From Rhizobium croatiense (GTDB lineage Bacteria; Pseudomonadota; Alphaproteobacteria; Rhizobiales; Rhizobiaceae), in NCBI RefSeq assembly GCF_019793465.1, contig NZ_JAILYJ010000001.1, positions 248,001 through 312,000 on the forward strand: a stretch of DNA of 64,000 bases, in the 5' to 3' direction. Below are positions 8,150-17,705 of the stretch, piece by piece (the stretch's first letter is position 1; the number at the start of each line of letters is the position of its first letter). Below the pieces are notes generated by a model. That model had not been told where the DNA came from, searched no databases, and was given only the letters and a program-made list of their open reading frames with translations. The position numbers were made by a program, and so were the translations under genes.

Positions 8150-9538
8150 ATGGGTTCCAGCACTGAATGGCGGCGCCGGGCGGATCAGCTGATTACGCTG
8201 ATCGACGAGGCGCTGAACAGGCAAGTCAATGCCATCCTCCACCATCCCGATTTTCAGGCGATGGAGGCGAGATGGCGTGGCCTTGCCATGCTCGTGCGCG
8301 AGGCAAGCCGCAGCGGCGAGGTGAAGGTGAAGCTTCTCAGCGTCAGCTGGCGTGAGCTCGCGCGCAGCATGGAGCGTGCCAACGATTTCGACCAGAGCCA
8401 CCTCTTCGAACTGATCTACAGCCGCGAGTTCGGCATGCCGGGCGGCGAGCCTTTCGGAATGCTGGTCGGCGACTACCATCTGTCTCCGCACGATCCCGCC
8501 GACGGCGATCCGGTCAGCACGCTGTCGCAGATCGGCATGGTGGCGGCTGCCGCCTTCTGCCCCTTCATCGCGGGTGCGGCGCCGCTCTCGATCGGGCTGG
8601 AAGACTTTCACGAGCTGAACCGGGTCAACGACTTCTCCTGGCTTGCCACGGAGACGGACCGCATCCGCTGGAACGGTCTGCGCGCCCGAGAAGATTCGCG
8701 GTTCCTAGGGCTTGTCGCGCCACGCATCCTGATGCGCTCGCCGCTTGCGCCGCATGCGCGCGATCGCAATGACGGCTTTCCCTTCCGCGAAAGCATTGCT
8801 GCCGATGGCAGTTCGCTGCTCTGGGGCAATGCCGCTTTCGCCTTTGCGACAGTCGTCATTCGCAATTTCATCGCGTCCGGCTGGTTTGCGGAGATCCGCG
8901 GCGTCACGCAGGATGCCGTCGACGGCGGCTTGCTGAGTGCAGGCGAATTGCCGCCTTATGATTTCGGCACGGAGAGCAACGGGCTTTCCGCCCAGGCGCC
9001 GGTCGAAATCCAGCTGACCAGCGGCCAGGAGCAACAGCTGTGCGATCTCGGCATCATCCCTGCCGCGACCACCTATCTCTCCTCTTCGGCGATCTTCAAT
9101 TCCAATCAGTCGCTGCATGCACCGCCGCATTATTCCAACGAGCATGCACGCCAGAACGCCCGCCTCGCCGCCATGCTGCAATATGTGCTCTGCGCCTCGC
9201 GTTTCGCGCATTATCTCAAGGTCATCATGCGCGACGAAATCGGCCAGCTCTCCGATGCGATCTCGATCGAGCGCAAGCTCATGGACTGGCTGACCGCCTA
9301 TACGCTCGGCAATGACGATGCCGATATCGCGCTGCGCACCCGTTTCCCGCTGCGCTCGGCCGGCATCGGCGTCGCCGATATTCCGGGCAAGCCCGGCAGC
9401 TTCTCCTGTACGGTCCGGCTGCAGCCGCATTTCCAGCTCGATGACGTTGCCACCAGCTTCCACCTTATCGCCGAGACCGCAACCACGGGCCAGATTCTGA
9501 GCCGCCCGGTCGCCATACCCGAGAGGATGTCCGCATGA
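8150..9538 (+). CDS. impD: second TssC-like protein (ImpD)
   Basis: 462 residues from the ATG at 8150 (a TTG at 8135 is the alternative). It is a paralogue of the preceding TssC: the same EARWRGLAMLVREA, LIYSREFGMPGGEPFGMLVGDY, FCPFIAGAAP and [20 protein letters not shown] blocks occur in the same order. Rhizobial imp loci carry this additional copy as impD. It may be a minor or assembly-specific sheath-like subunit, but its role is not established here. The stop overlaps the impE start (ATGA). Confidence 0.9.
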   Translation: MGSSTEWRRRADQLITLIDEALNRQVNAILHHPDFQAMEARWRGLAMLVREASRSGEVKVKLLSVSWRELARSMERANDFDQSHLFELIYSREFGMPGGEPFGMLVGDYHLSPHDPADGDPVSTLSQIGMVAAAAFCPFIAGAAPLSIGLEDFHELNRVNDFSWLATETDRIRWNGLRAREDSRFLGLVAPRILMRSPLAPHARDRNDGFPFRESIAADGSSLLWGNAAFAFATVVIRNFIASGWFAEIRGVTQDAVDGGLLSAGELPPYDFGTESNGLSAQAPVEIQLTSGQEQQLCDLGIIPAATTYLSSSAIFNSNQSLHAPPHYSNEHARQNARLAAMLQYVLCASRFAHYLKVIMRDEIGQLSDAISIERKLMDWLTAYTLGNDDADIALRTRFPLRSAGIGVADIPGKPGSFSCTVRLQPHFQLDDVATSFHLIAETATTGQILSRPVAIPERMSA

Positions 9539-10365
9539 CACTTTCCGCCAGCATCGCCCGATCGCTCAGCGACAACGCCCTCGAGGACGCGCTCGAGGAG
9601 GTCAAGACGCATCTGAAGGGCAAACCATCGGATCAGGAGGCGCGGCATCTCTATATCGATCTTCTCGTTCTTGCCGGAGAATATGAGCGGGCGGACAATC
9701 AGTGCAGCCTTGCCGCCACCCTCTCCCCCGACGCGACGATGGGTTTCGCCTTGCTGCGCAACGAGCTTCGGGCGATGGCGGCGCGCGACGCCTGGTTTGC
9801 GAGCGGCGGCGTGCCGGAGTTTCCGCAGGGACCGAGCGAACTCGATAAGCTCGCCGTCCGCCTCGGCATCGCCCATCGTGATGGCGATGCCGAGGCGGCG
9901 AAGACCGCGCTCGCTGCGCTCGACGAACTCAGAAGCGAGCGCCCGCTGATCTGGAACGACAGGGCGGTCTCCGATTTCCGCGACCTCGACGATCGCACGC
10001 CACACGCGCTCGAAGTCATCATGACCGGAGGCGGCTATCTCTGGATCGACTTCGCCAAGATATCAGCCCTGTCGATCGAGCCGATTGCCCGGCCGCGGGA
10101 TCTCGCCTTCCGGCGCGCCGAACTGACCCTGATCGACGGCGCAGCCGCGTCGGTGCTTCTGCCGGCGGTTTATCATGGCACCGGCAAGGATGCGGCGCTC
10201 AGGCTCGGACGCGAAACCGAATGGGTCGAGGAAGCGAGCGGCATCACCACCGGCCGCGGCCAGCGCTGCTTCCTCGCGGGCGACGAACTCGTCTCCTTCC
10301 ACGACACCCAAAGTCTGGAGATCGTGCCGGCAAGCTCTGCCGGCAGGCAGGTCGCGCATGGTTGA
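9535..10365 (+). CDS. impE: type VI accessory protein ImpE
   Basis: 276 residues with a tetratricopeptide-like N-terminal third (LEDALEEVKTHLKGKPSDQEARHLYIDLLVLAGEYERADNQ, residues 14-56). The C-terminal part is typical of ImpE (RPRDLAFRRAELTLIDGAAASVLLPAVYHGT). ImpE (TagJ-type) proteins are cytoplasmic and in other species bind the sheath or ClpV system. It overlaps impD by 4 bases and tssE by 8 bases, so it is translationally coupled to both. Confidence 0.9.
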   Translation: MTLSASIARSLSDNALEDALEEVKTHLKGKPSDQEARHLYIDLLVLAGEYERADNQCSLAATLSPDATMGFALLRNELRAMAARDAWFASGGVPEFPQGPSELDKLAVRLGIAHRDGDAEAAKTALAALDELRSERPLIWNDRAVSDFRDLDDRTPHALEVIMTGGGYLWIDFAKISALSIEPIARPRDLAFRRAELTLIDGAAASVLLPAVYHGTGKDAALRLGRETEWVEEASGITTGRGQRCFLAGDELVSFHDTQSLEIVPASSAGRQVAHG

Positions 10366-10867
10366 TCCGCTCGAACGCTACCGGCTGCGCGACCGGGTCC
10401 TGTCCCGGTCGATCCTCGACAGGCTGATCGACCAGGCTCCGGATCGCGCCGTCGATCCGCCGACGAGCTTCGTCGACCAGGTCCGCGAGGTCAGGGAGGC
10501 GATCCGCCGCGATCTCGAAGCGCTGCTCAATACGCGGCGCTGCCCGACGACGCCGCCGACGGCCCTTTCCGAATTGCGGGACGCGCTGGTGAGCTATGGC
10601 GTCGACGGTATCGTCTCGGCAAATCTGATGACCGACCAGGCGAAGCTCAAGCTCGCGGAAGCGATCGAGCGGCGGGTTGCGCTGTTCGAGACGCGGCTTG
10701 CCGATATCAGGGTGACGATCCTGAAAAGCCGGACGATGACGGAGCGGGCGTTGCGCATGCGCATCCAGGCGACCTTCCGTCTGCATGAGGGCATGCCACC
10801 GATCAGCTTCGAATCGACCATCGATCCGTCGACCCAGCGTGTCCTCGTGGAGGCGGCGCATGGCTGA
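10358..10867 (+). CDS. tssE: type VI baseplate wedge protein TssE (ImpF)
   Basis: 169 residues of the gp25-like baseplate family. The start at 10358 overlaps the impE stop and gives the usual short family length; longer in-frame starts inside impE are rejected. The ORF opens MVDPLERYRLRDRVLSRSILDRL and carries the ALLNTRRC segment with a proline-rich turn, followed by the AIERRVALFETRL and VTILKS blocks. TssE joins TssF, TssG and TssK in the baseplate wedge. It overlaps tssF by 8 bases. Confidence 0.92.
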   Translation: MVDPLERYRLRDRVLSRSILDRLIDQAPDRAVDPPTSFVDQVREVREAIRRDLEALLNTRRCPTTPPTALSELRDALVSYGVDGIVSANLMTDQAKLKLAEAIERRVALFETRLADIRVTILKSRTMTERALRMRIQATFRLHEGMPPISFESTIDPSTQRVLVEAAHG

Positions 10868-12641
10868 AGGTTTCCTGCACCGCTACAATGAGGAATTGCT
10901 GGCACTGCGGCGACGGGCCGCGCGCTTTGCCGACGCTTTCCCCAAGATCGCCGGACGCCTGCGCATGACCGGTGACGTCGCCGACGACCCGCATGTGGAA
11001 CGCCTGATCCAGAGTTTCGCCTATTCGGCGGCGCGCGTGCGTCAGAAGCTCGACGACGAATTTCCCGAACTGACCGACGGCCTGCTTGAAACGCTCTATC
11101 CGCATTATCTCGCACCCCTGCCCTCGATGAGCATCGTCAAGTTCCGCCCAAGCGACACGCTCGCCTCCGTCCAGACCGTGCCCCGCCACACGGAGGTGCT
11201 CGCCGAGCCGGTGAGAGGCGAGGCCTGCCGCTTCCGCACCACGCAGGACGTCGAGATGGCGCCGATCGAGATCGCGGGCGCTGTGCTTTCCGGCCAGCCG
11301 ATCAATGCGCCGCTTTCGTCCTATGCCGGCGTTGCCGGCTGCCTCAAGCTCTCCATCCGCTCTCTCGATGCCCGAAAGCCCCTGGGCAGCCTCGGCCTGA
11401 GCCGGCTGCGCCTGCATATTCCCTCTGCCTGGCAGCAGGCCGTGGCGATCTACGAACTGCTTGCCAACCACACGCTCGGCATCGCGCTTGCCAAACATGC
11501 AGACGACCGTTCGCCGACCTTCCTGCCGGCAGGGAACCTGAAACCCGTCGGCTTCGAGCCGGAACAGGCCATGCTGCCCTATCCGGCGCCGAGCTTCATC
11601 GGCTACCGGCTGCTCACCGAATTTTTCGCTCTGCCGCGGAAATTTCTTTTTCTCGATATCGAAGGGCTCGAATCCTGGCGAGGGGAAACGCTGGAGCTCT
11701 TCGTTTACCTCAAGGAAAGCGACGCGAAGCTGGAGCGGGCGGTTTCGGCCCGCGACTTCGCGCTCAACGCCACGCCTGTCGTCAACCTGTTTCGCCAGGT
11801 CTGCGAGCCGATCGCCATCGATGGCACCCGCACGGAATACCGTCTCCTGCCGGATGCGCGGCGTCAGAAGACCCGCGAGATTTACTCGATCGACCGCGTG
11901 TTGCTGACCGGATCGCGCGGCCAGGAGGAATTCTGCCAGCCCTTCTTCGGACGATCGCAACGGGCAGGCGCGAGTGCGACCTACTGGCAGGCCTCTCGCC
12001 GTTTCGACGAAGACGACAGGACCAGCGATATGGATATCGCCTTCGTCGATCGGCAGCGCCGGTCGGCCGGCCCGGTCGATGCGGTGGCGAGCGTCGATAC
12101 GCTCTGCCTCAACCGCGACCTGCCGGAACAGCTTCCCTTCGGCGGCGGCCACCCCTTGCTGCATCTCGCCTCCGGCCATGAGGCGGTCGCAGGCGTCGAG
12201 GCGCTGATCCCGCCTACACCGTCGGTCAGAATGAACGATCAGGATGGCCGGAACTGGCGACTGATGTCGCATCTCCTCCTCAATCATCTGTCGCTGTTCG
12301 ACAATGAGGGAGCCACATTGAAGGACATCCTGTCGCTCTACGCCTTCCGCGATAGCCCCGAGACCAAGCAGTTCGCCGATGCGCTGGTCAGGATCAAGGC
12401 CGCCAATTCGACCGCCCGTCTCGGCAGCGGCGGCATGGTGCCCGGCACCGAGATCGCGCTGGAATTCGATCCGGCCGCCATCGACCGGCCGTCGGCCTTC
12501 CTGTTCGGCAGCGTGCTCGACCGCTTCTTCAGCCTCTACACCTCGGTCAACAGCTTCACCCGGCTCACTGTCGGCATGAAGGGACAGTCGAGGCCGATCG
12601 CCCGCTGGCCGGCGCGCGCCGCCGAACGCCCGCTTCTCTGA
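10860..12641 (+). CDS. tssF: type VI baseplate protein TssF (ImpG)
   Basis: 593 residues. It opens MAEGFLHRYNEELLALRRRAARFADAFPKIAGRLRM, the typical N-terminus of TssF/VasA, and has the conserved DPHVERLIQSFAYSAARVRQKLDDEFPELT block. TssF and TssG form the core wedge of the baseplate together with TssE. The start at 10860 overlaps the end of tssE. Confidence 0.95.
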   Translation: MAEGFLHRYNEELLALRRRAARFADAFPKIAGRLRMTGDVADDPHVERLIQSFAYSAARVRQKLDDEFPELTDGLLETLYPHYLAPLPSMSIVKFRPSDTLASVQTVPRHTEVLAEPVRGEACRFRTTQDVEMAPIEIAGAVLSGQPINAPLSSYAGVAGCLKLSIRSLDARKPLGSLGLSRLRLHIPSAWQQAVAIYELLANHTLGIALAKHADDRSPTFLPAGNLKPVGFEPEQAMLPYPAPSFIGYRLLTEFFALPRKFLFLDIEGLESWRGETLELFVYLKESDAKLERAVSARDFALNATPVVNLFRQVCEPIAIDGTRTEYRLLPDARRQKTREIYSIDRVLLTGSRGQEEFCQPFFGRSQRAGASATYWQASRRFDEDDRTSDMDIAFVDRQRRSAGPVDAVASVDTLCLNRDLPEQLPFGGGHPLLHLASGHEAVAGVEALIPPTPSVRMNDQDGRNWRLMSHLLLNHLSLFDNEGATLKDILSLYAFRDSPETKQFADALVRIKAANSTARLGSGGMVPGTEIALEFDPAAIDRPSAFLFGSVLDRFFSLYTSVNSFTRLTVGMKGQSRPIARWPARAAERPLL

Positions 12642-12661
12642 GAAAGGACCGCCAGTCGATC

Positions 12662-13663
12662 ATGGACATGCAAGCCGCCAGCAAGCCAGACGCGCTTACC
12701 GACCTGCTCGAACGCGACCCCGGCCGCTTCGAGCCGGTGACGGCGTTTCGTGTCGCGCAGGCGTCGGTGGGCGAAGGACGGCTTGACGTCGCCTCCCATG
12801 TCGGTGTCTCGCCGGCGCCGCTTGCAATCAGCGGATACAGGCGCAAGGCCGGCCGCGCCACCGTGCGCAGCGCGCTTGCCAGCCTCGTCGGCGCGCTCGG
12901 CTCCATGCCATCGGCCTATAACGAACTCGTCATGCGCGAGGAGCGCAACCGGTCGCGGGGGTTGGCGAGCTTCTTCGATCTCTTCGGCGCGCGCATGGCG
13001 GAGCTCTTCGCCGACGCCTGTGAGAAATACCGGATTGCGAGGCGCCTGCGCTGGGGTGGTGCTTCGGCAAGCAACGCCTTCGTCACGACGTTGCTCGCGC
13101 TCACCGGTTTCGGCACCAAGCGGCTCGTCGAACAGAGCGGCGTCGACGAGGAGTTGATCCTGCGCTTTTCCGGCTTCTTCGCGGCGCGCAACCGCAATAC
13201 CGTCAACCTCCGCGCCATGCTGACCGAATTCAGCGGCCTGCCGGTGGAGATCGAACCGTTCCGCGGCCGCTGGCTGAGCATTCCGCCGGAAGAGCGCAGC
13301 CAGATGGGCCAGCCGCAGGGCGTGCAGCTCGGGGTCAATGCCACGGCCGGTGCGGCCGTCCACGATTTCAGCGGCGGCTTTCGCGTCGTCATCGGCCCGC
13401 TCGGTTATGCCGATTATCTCACGCTTGCGCCGGGCGGACGGGCCATCACCGAACTCTTCGCCCTGACCCGGCTCTATGTCGGCTCGGCGCTCGAATTCGA
13501 CATACAGGTCGTGCTGAGGAAGGACGACGTTCCCTTCTGCCGGCTCGGCCAGGCAGGCGATCCGCCACGTCTCGGCTGGAACAGTTGGGCGAGGGTCGCA
13601 CCGGCGGCAAAGGACAGCGGCGATGCGATCATCGTCGAACGCCTGTCGGCCGAGATGCGGTGA
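12662..13663 (+). CDS. tssG: type VI baseplate protein TssG (ImpH)
   Basis: 333 residues. Typical TssG features are a short N-terminal LLERDPGRFEPVTAFRVAQA, a central NELVMREERNRSRGLASFFDLF and a C-terminal RGRWLSIPPEERSQMG plus FRVVIGPLGYADYLTLAPGG. It partners TssF in the baseplate wedge. An AAAGGA site lies upstream, and the gap from tssF is only 20 bases. Confidence 0.95.
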   Translation: MDMQAASKPDALTDLLERDPGRFEPVTAFRVAQASVGEGRLDVASHVGVSPAPLAISGYRRKAGRATVRSALASLVGALGSMPSAYNELVMREERNRSRGLASFFDLFGARMAELFADACEKYRIARRLRWGGASASNAFVTTLLALTGFGTKRLVEQSGVDEELILRFSGFFAARNRNTVNLRAMLTEFSGLPVEIEPFRGRWLSIPPEERSQMGQPQGVQLGVNATAGAAVHDFSGGFRVVIGPLGYADYLTLAPGGRAITELFALTRLYVGSALEFDIQVVLRKDDVPFCRLGQAGDPPRLGWNSWARVAPAAKDSGDAIIVERLSAEMR

Positions 13664-13673
13664 GGAGGCGAGG

Positions 13674-14846
13674 ATGCGGCTCGAACTGAGAGAGATCACC
13701 GGCGACGCGGCGACAACGGCCGGCCGGCCGAAATGGTTCTTCGAACGCGGCCGGCGTACGCTTGGCCGGGCGCCCGATTGCGACTGGCAGCTGCCGGAGG
13801 ACAGGCGCTCGATTTCGAAGCTTCATTGCATCATCGAGCGCGACCGCGACGGCTTCCTGTTGCGCGACCAGAGCGCCAACGGCTCCCGCGTCGACGGCGT
13901 TGCCGTGCATGAAGGTCAAATCGCCCGGCTTTCCGACAGGTCGCGGCTGGAGATCGGCGGACTTGCTTTTTCCGTCCACATCTCCGGCGACAGGGATCGC
14001 GAGATCGAGGACCCCGATGCCGGGCTCGTCTTGAGCGACGAACCGTTGACCATTTCCGCAATCCTTGCCGACATCGCGCCGGGCGGCCATACCGCAAACG
14101 GCATTCTCGGTGAGCGCACGGCCGATGGTTGGAGCCTTTCCGAACAGACCGGCAAGAAAGGCGCGGCGTCATCCCGCAATGTCGAGATCGGCTGGAGCGG
14201 CCCCCCGGAGATTCGCACGATGACCCAGCTTCTGCCGGAAGACTGGAATTCGGAGGAGACCGAGTACGGCAGCCATCTGGAACACGGCTCTGCCACCCAT
14301 GTCGCAGCCCCCATCGCCCAGCGCCGGGCCGCGCCGCTGACCGACATCGTCAACGACAACGACCCGCAGCCCGAATCCGACGGTTTTCCGGCGCTGATCA
14401 TCGGCCGGCCTGCAGCCCTCGCCGACAGGCTGGAGCCATTGCTCGGCCGGCTCGAGGAGGCTGTCGAAAGTGCCTATGGCGTCTTCGAGATGAATGCACC
14501 GCCCTCCGGCAGCCAGCCGGGCTTCCCTGACAGGGAGGAGGCACTGCTTGCCCGCATCGAGACCCTGCTCGGCCAACAGCTCAAGCTCAGTTCCGCGCTC
14601 GTCGCTCTCGCCCAGGCGGCGGGCCAGCTGGAGCCGCGCAGCCTGGAAGCGCGTGTCGAGACGGGCGGCTGGCGTCGGGACCGGAACTACTGGCGGGCCT
14701 ACCGGGCGCAATTCGAAAAAGACGGCAAAAGCCGGTCGATCCAAGACATTTTTCGCGATGCCATGATGGCCGCGATCAACGGCAGAGACACAGGGCCTCG
14801 TCCGCAAGACAGCCAGGAAGGACAAGACGCGCATCATGAGGAATGA
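13674..14846 (+). CDS. impI: FHA-domain type VI regulator ImpI (TagH/Fha)
   Basis: 390 residues. An N-terminal forkhead-associated domain has the phosphothreonine-reading residues in place: G31-R32, S48...H51 and N69-G70. The middle is low-complexity and acidic. The C-terminal 120 residues are helical with a family-like ending (YRAQFEKDGKSRSIQDIFRDAM). Fha proteins read Thr phosphorylation set by the PpkA kinase and removed by the PppA phosphatase to trigger type VI assembly. Both partners are encoded in the same operon (22552-23466 and within 21189-22562). I chose the ATG at 13674, with GAGGAGGCGAGG just before it. Confidence 0.9.
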   Translation: MRLELREITGDAATTAGRPKWFFERGRRTLGRAPDCDWQLPEDRRSISKLHCIIERDRDGFLLRDQSANGSRVDGVAVHEGQIARLSDRSRLEIGGLAFSVHISGDRDREIEDPDAGLVLSDEPLTISAILADIAPGGHTANGILGERTADGWSLSEQTGKKGAASSRNVEIGWSGPPEIRTMTQLLPEDWNSEETEYGSHLEHGSATHVAAPIAQRRAAPLTDIVNDNDPQPESDGFPALIIGRPAALADRLEPLLGRLEEAVESAYGVFEMNAPPSGSQPGFPDREEALLARIETLLGQQLKLSSALVALAQAAGQLEPRSLEARVETGGWRRDRNYWRAYRAQFEKDGKSRSIQDIFRDAMMAAINGRDTGPRPQDSQEGQDAHHEE

Positions 14847-16176
14847 GAACCGGGTGGCCTGGAGCGAGGGCATGTTCCTTCGCGTGCAGCATTTTCAGCA
14901 GGCGGACCGCTGGACCGAACGGCTCGTGCGCACCGCCACGCATGGGCTGGCGCCCTATCCCTGGGGGATATCGGAGATCGGCATCGACCGCGGCGCGCTG
15001 GCGATCGGGCAGTTCGCGCTGTCGAACCTGCGCGGCGTGTTGCCCGACGGGACGCCGTTCGAAGCGCCTGTCGATGCCGACCTGCCGCCGCCGCTCGATT
15101 TCGACGAGAACACCAAAAATGCGATCGTCTATCTGGCGCTTCCCGCCCGTCAGCCGGGCAAGGCCGATGTGGCATTGAATGGCGGCGCCGCGCGCAACAG
15201 CGTCCGGCTCGTCGCATCGCCCTACGAAGCGCCCGACGCCAATGTCGAAACCGATTTCATGGCGCCGATCGATGTCGGCCGCCTCAGCCTGCGTTATCTC
15301 CGGACCGGCGACGAGCTTGCCGGCTATGAGTTGATCGGGCTTGCCCGCATCATCGAAGTCCGTTCCGACAGGGCTGTCATTCTCGATTCCGATTACATCC
15401 TGCCGAGCCTCAACTGCACGGCCGCCGGCCGGCTGAACGAATTGATCACCGAGCTTCTCGGCATCGTGCGCCACCGCGCCGAAGCCATCGCCGAACGCAT
15501 CGGCGATCCCACCATCCGCGGCACGGCGGAGGTCGGCGACTATCTGCTCCTGCAGATCCTCAACCGCGCCGATCCGATGCTGAAGCATATCTCGGCCAAT
15601 GCGACGCGCATCCACCCGATCGTCTTTTACGAGCACTGCATCCAGCTCGCCGGCGAACTCGCCACCTTCACGACCGAACGCAAGCGCGCCAGTGACTTCC
15701 CGCCCTACCGGCACGATGACCTGAAGGCGACCTTCGCTGCCGTCTTCGACGATCTGCGCGCGTCGCTTTCCTCGGTGCTCGAACAGGCGGCGGTCGCGAT
15801 CGAGCTTGCCGAACGCCGGCATGGTGTCAGGATCGGCACGATCAACGACCGCACCCTGCTTCGCGATGCCGGCTTCGTACTCGCGGTCCGGGCAGAGATG
15901 CCGGCCGAGGACGTGCGCCGCAAGCTGCCGGCGCAGATCAAGGTCGGCCCGGTCGAACGGATCGCCGACCTCGTCAACGTGGCGCTGCCGGGCATTCCCG
16001 TACGGCCGCTGCCGGTGCTGCCGCGCCAGCTCCCCTATCGCTCCGGCACCATCTACTTCGAACTCGACACCAAGAATCCGCTCTGGAAACAACTCGATAC
16101 CTCCGGCGCCATCGCCGTGCATCTTGCCGGCGATTTCCCCGGGCTCGAAATAGAACTGTGGGCCCTTAGAGAATGA
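14836..16176 (+). CDS. tssK: type VI baseplate-membrane connector TssK (ImpJ)
   Basis: 446 residues with the TssK opening NRVAWSEGMFLRVQHFQQADRW. The central region has the LNCTAAGRLNELITELLG block and the C-terminus the LPVLPRQLPYRSGTIYFELD block. TssK trimers link the TssFGE baseplate to the TssL/TssM membrane complex. The gene overlaps impI by 11 bases and tssL by 4. Confidence 0.96.
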   Translation: MRNENRVAWSEGMFLRVQHFQQADRWTERLVRTATHGLAPYPWGISEIGIDRGALAIGQFALSNLRGVLPDGTPFEAPVDADLPPPLDFDENTKNAIVYLALPARQPGKADVALNGGAARNSVRLVASPYEAPDANVETDFMAPIDVGRLSLRYLRTGDELAGYELIGLARIIEVRSDRAVILDSDYILPSLNCTAAGRLNELITELLGIVRHRAEAIAERIGDPTIRGTAEVGDYLLLQILNRADPMLKHISANATRIHPIVFYEHCIQLAGELATFTTERKRASDFPPYRHDDLKATFAAVFDDLRASLSSVLEQAAVAIELAERRHGVRIGTINDRTLLRDAGFVLAVRAEMPAEDVRRKLPAQIKVGPVERIADLVNVALPGIPVRPLPVLPRQLPYRSGTIYFELDTKNPLWKQLDTSGAIAVHLAGDFPGLEIELWALRE

Positions 16177-17705
16177 AGAACGAACCCGCTTCCAACTGGC
16201 AAAGCTTGCCGACCATCGTCGAACTCACCGAGGATGGCGTGAAGAAAAAGCAATCCGCCCGCAAGATGGCGGAGATGCTGGACGACGTTCTTGATTTTCC
16301 CGAAGGCGAGAAGGCAACGGGACCGGCGGGAAAGCCTGCGACGGGCGGAGCATCGGTCGAAACACTCGTCCGGGATTTCCGCTTCGGCGCCGAAGACGTG
16401 CCGACCCTGGTGCGCTCGGCCGCACCGCTGCTCAACCTTGCCCATGGCCTGCGCTACACGGAAGAGCAGCCCGATATCGATGAACTGAGAGCCGTGGCGA
16501 TCGCGGCTGTCGGCCGCTACGAGCGGGATCTCGCGAGCGCGCGCATCAGCCCCGAACGGGCGCGCGCCGCTCATTACGTCGTCTGCGCGACGGTCGACGA
16601 CGTCGTGCTCAGCAAAGCCTGGGGCGTGCGCGCCGGCTGGGCGCGCTCTGGCCTCGTTTCCACCTTCCATATGGACGTGACCGGCGGCGAACGTGTGTTC
16701 GACCTGCTCGACCATTTCCACCAGAGCCCCGGCGCCAACAAGGACCTGCTGCTCCTCATCTATCTCTGCCTGTCGCTCGCTTTCGAGGGCCGCACCCGCG
16801 TTTCCGCGCGCGGCGCGCTGGAGCTCGCCCGCATCCGCGACAGCCTCTATAAGACACTGCTCGGCCAATACGGGGTCTTCGAGCGAGAGCTTTCCCCGCA
16901 TTGGAAGGGGGTTTCCGCCCGGCACCAGCCGCTGCGCACCGCCGCCGCCCTTTGGACGCTGCTTTCCGTCCTGACGCTGATCCTGGCGTTCGGCTACCTG
17001 TTCTTCACGCTCTCGCTGAACCGCGCCTCCGACGGCACTTTCGAGCGCCTTGCCAACCTGCCGCCACGCGAGACGCCAAGCGTGCTGGTCAAGGTGCCGG
17101 AGCCGCCGCGCGACCCTCCGCCTGTTGTCGTCGCGCAAACGCCGCCGCCGCCTCCGCCGCCGCAGGTGAAGCCGCCGAGCCGGCTCGACAATCTGCTCGC
17201 CTTCCTCCAGCCGGAGGTCGAGAAGAAACTCGTCACGCTGTCGGATTCGAACGGCAGGCTGCTCGTGCGCATCAGCAATTCCGGCCTGTTTGCTACCGGC
17301 AGCGCCGAGGTCAGCGAGAAGTTCCACGATCTGCTGCAGCGGATCGGCGGCGCCCTCGCCGCGGAGAAATTCCGCGCCGTCGTCGTGGGCTATACGGACA
17401 ATGTGCCGATCCGCACGATCCAGTTCCCATCCAACTGGCACCTGTCGGAAGCCCGGGCCAAGGCGGTCGGTGAGATCCTGGCGTCGTTCACCGGGCCGGG
17501 CGCGATCCTGACCGAGGGACGCGCCGACAGCGATCCGATCGCCGGCAACGATACGCAGGAGGGCCGGGAGATGAACCGTCGCACCGAGATCCTGGTGCTG
17601 ACCGATCCGAGCGAACGGCTGAGTGACGCCGGTTTCAAGACACCGCCGATCGAGGCCGAAAGACCGAATGCACCGGCTGCCGCCGCAGGAGGCGCTTCGC
17701 GATGA
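16173..17705 (+). CDS. tssL: type VI inner-membrane protein TssL with C-terminal OmpA domain (ImpK)
   Basis: 510 residues. The cytoplasmic DotU-like domain (about 65-250) is followed by one membrane helix at about 258-283 (WTLLSVLTLILAFGYLFFTL). A proline-rich periplasmic linker (about 308-335) and an OmpA-like peptidoglycan-binding domain follow, with the VVVGYTDNVPI and NRRTEILV motifs. This is the extended TssL form, in which the peptidoglycan anchor is fused rather than supplied separately. That fits a locus with no TssJ lipoprotein in view. Overlaps with tssK and tssM are ATGA type. Confidence 0.95.
   Translation: MKNEPASNWQSLPTIVELTEDGVKKKQSARKMAEMLDDVLDFPEGEKATGPAGKPATGGASVETLVRDFRFGAEDVPTLVRSAAPLLNLAHGLRYTEEQPDIDELRAVAIAAVGRYERDLASARISPERARAAHYVVCATVDDVVLSKAWGVRAGWARSGLVSTFHMDVTGGERVFDLLDHFHQSPGANKDLLLLIYLCLSLAFEGRTRVSARGALELARIRDSLYKTLLGQYGVFERELSPHWKGVSARHQPLRTAAALWTLLSVLTLILAFGYLFFTLSLNRASDGTFERLANLPPRETPSVLVKVPEPPRDPPPVVVAQTPPPPPPPQVKPPSRLDNLLAFLQPEVEKKLVTLSDSNGRLLVRISNSGLFATGSAEVSEKFHDLLQRIGGALAAEKFRAVVVGYTDNVPIRTIQFPSNWHLSEARAKAVGEILASFTGPGAILTEGRADSDPIAGNDTQEGREMNRRTEILVLTDPSERLSDAGFKTPPIEAERPNAPAAAAGGASR

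Noticed and set aside
10803..12287. 494-codon minus-strand frame opposite tssF
   Set aside because: Antisense of an unmistakable TssF gene; composition is typical of a complementary-strand artefact.
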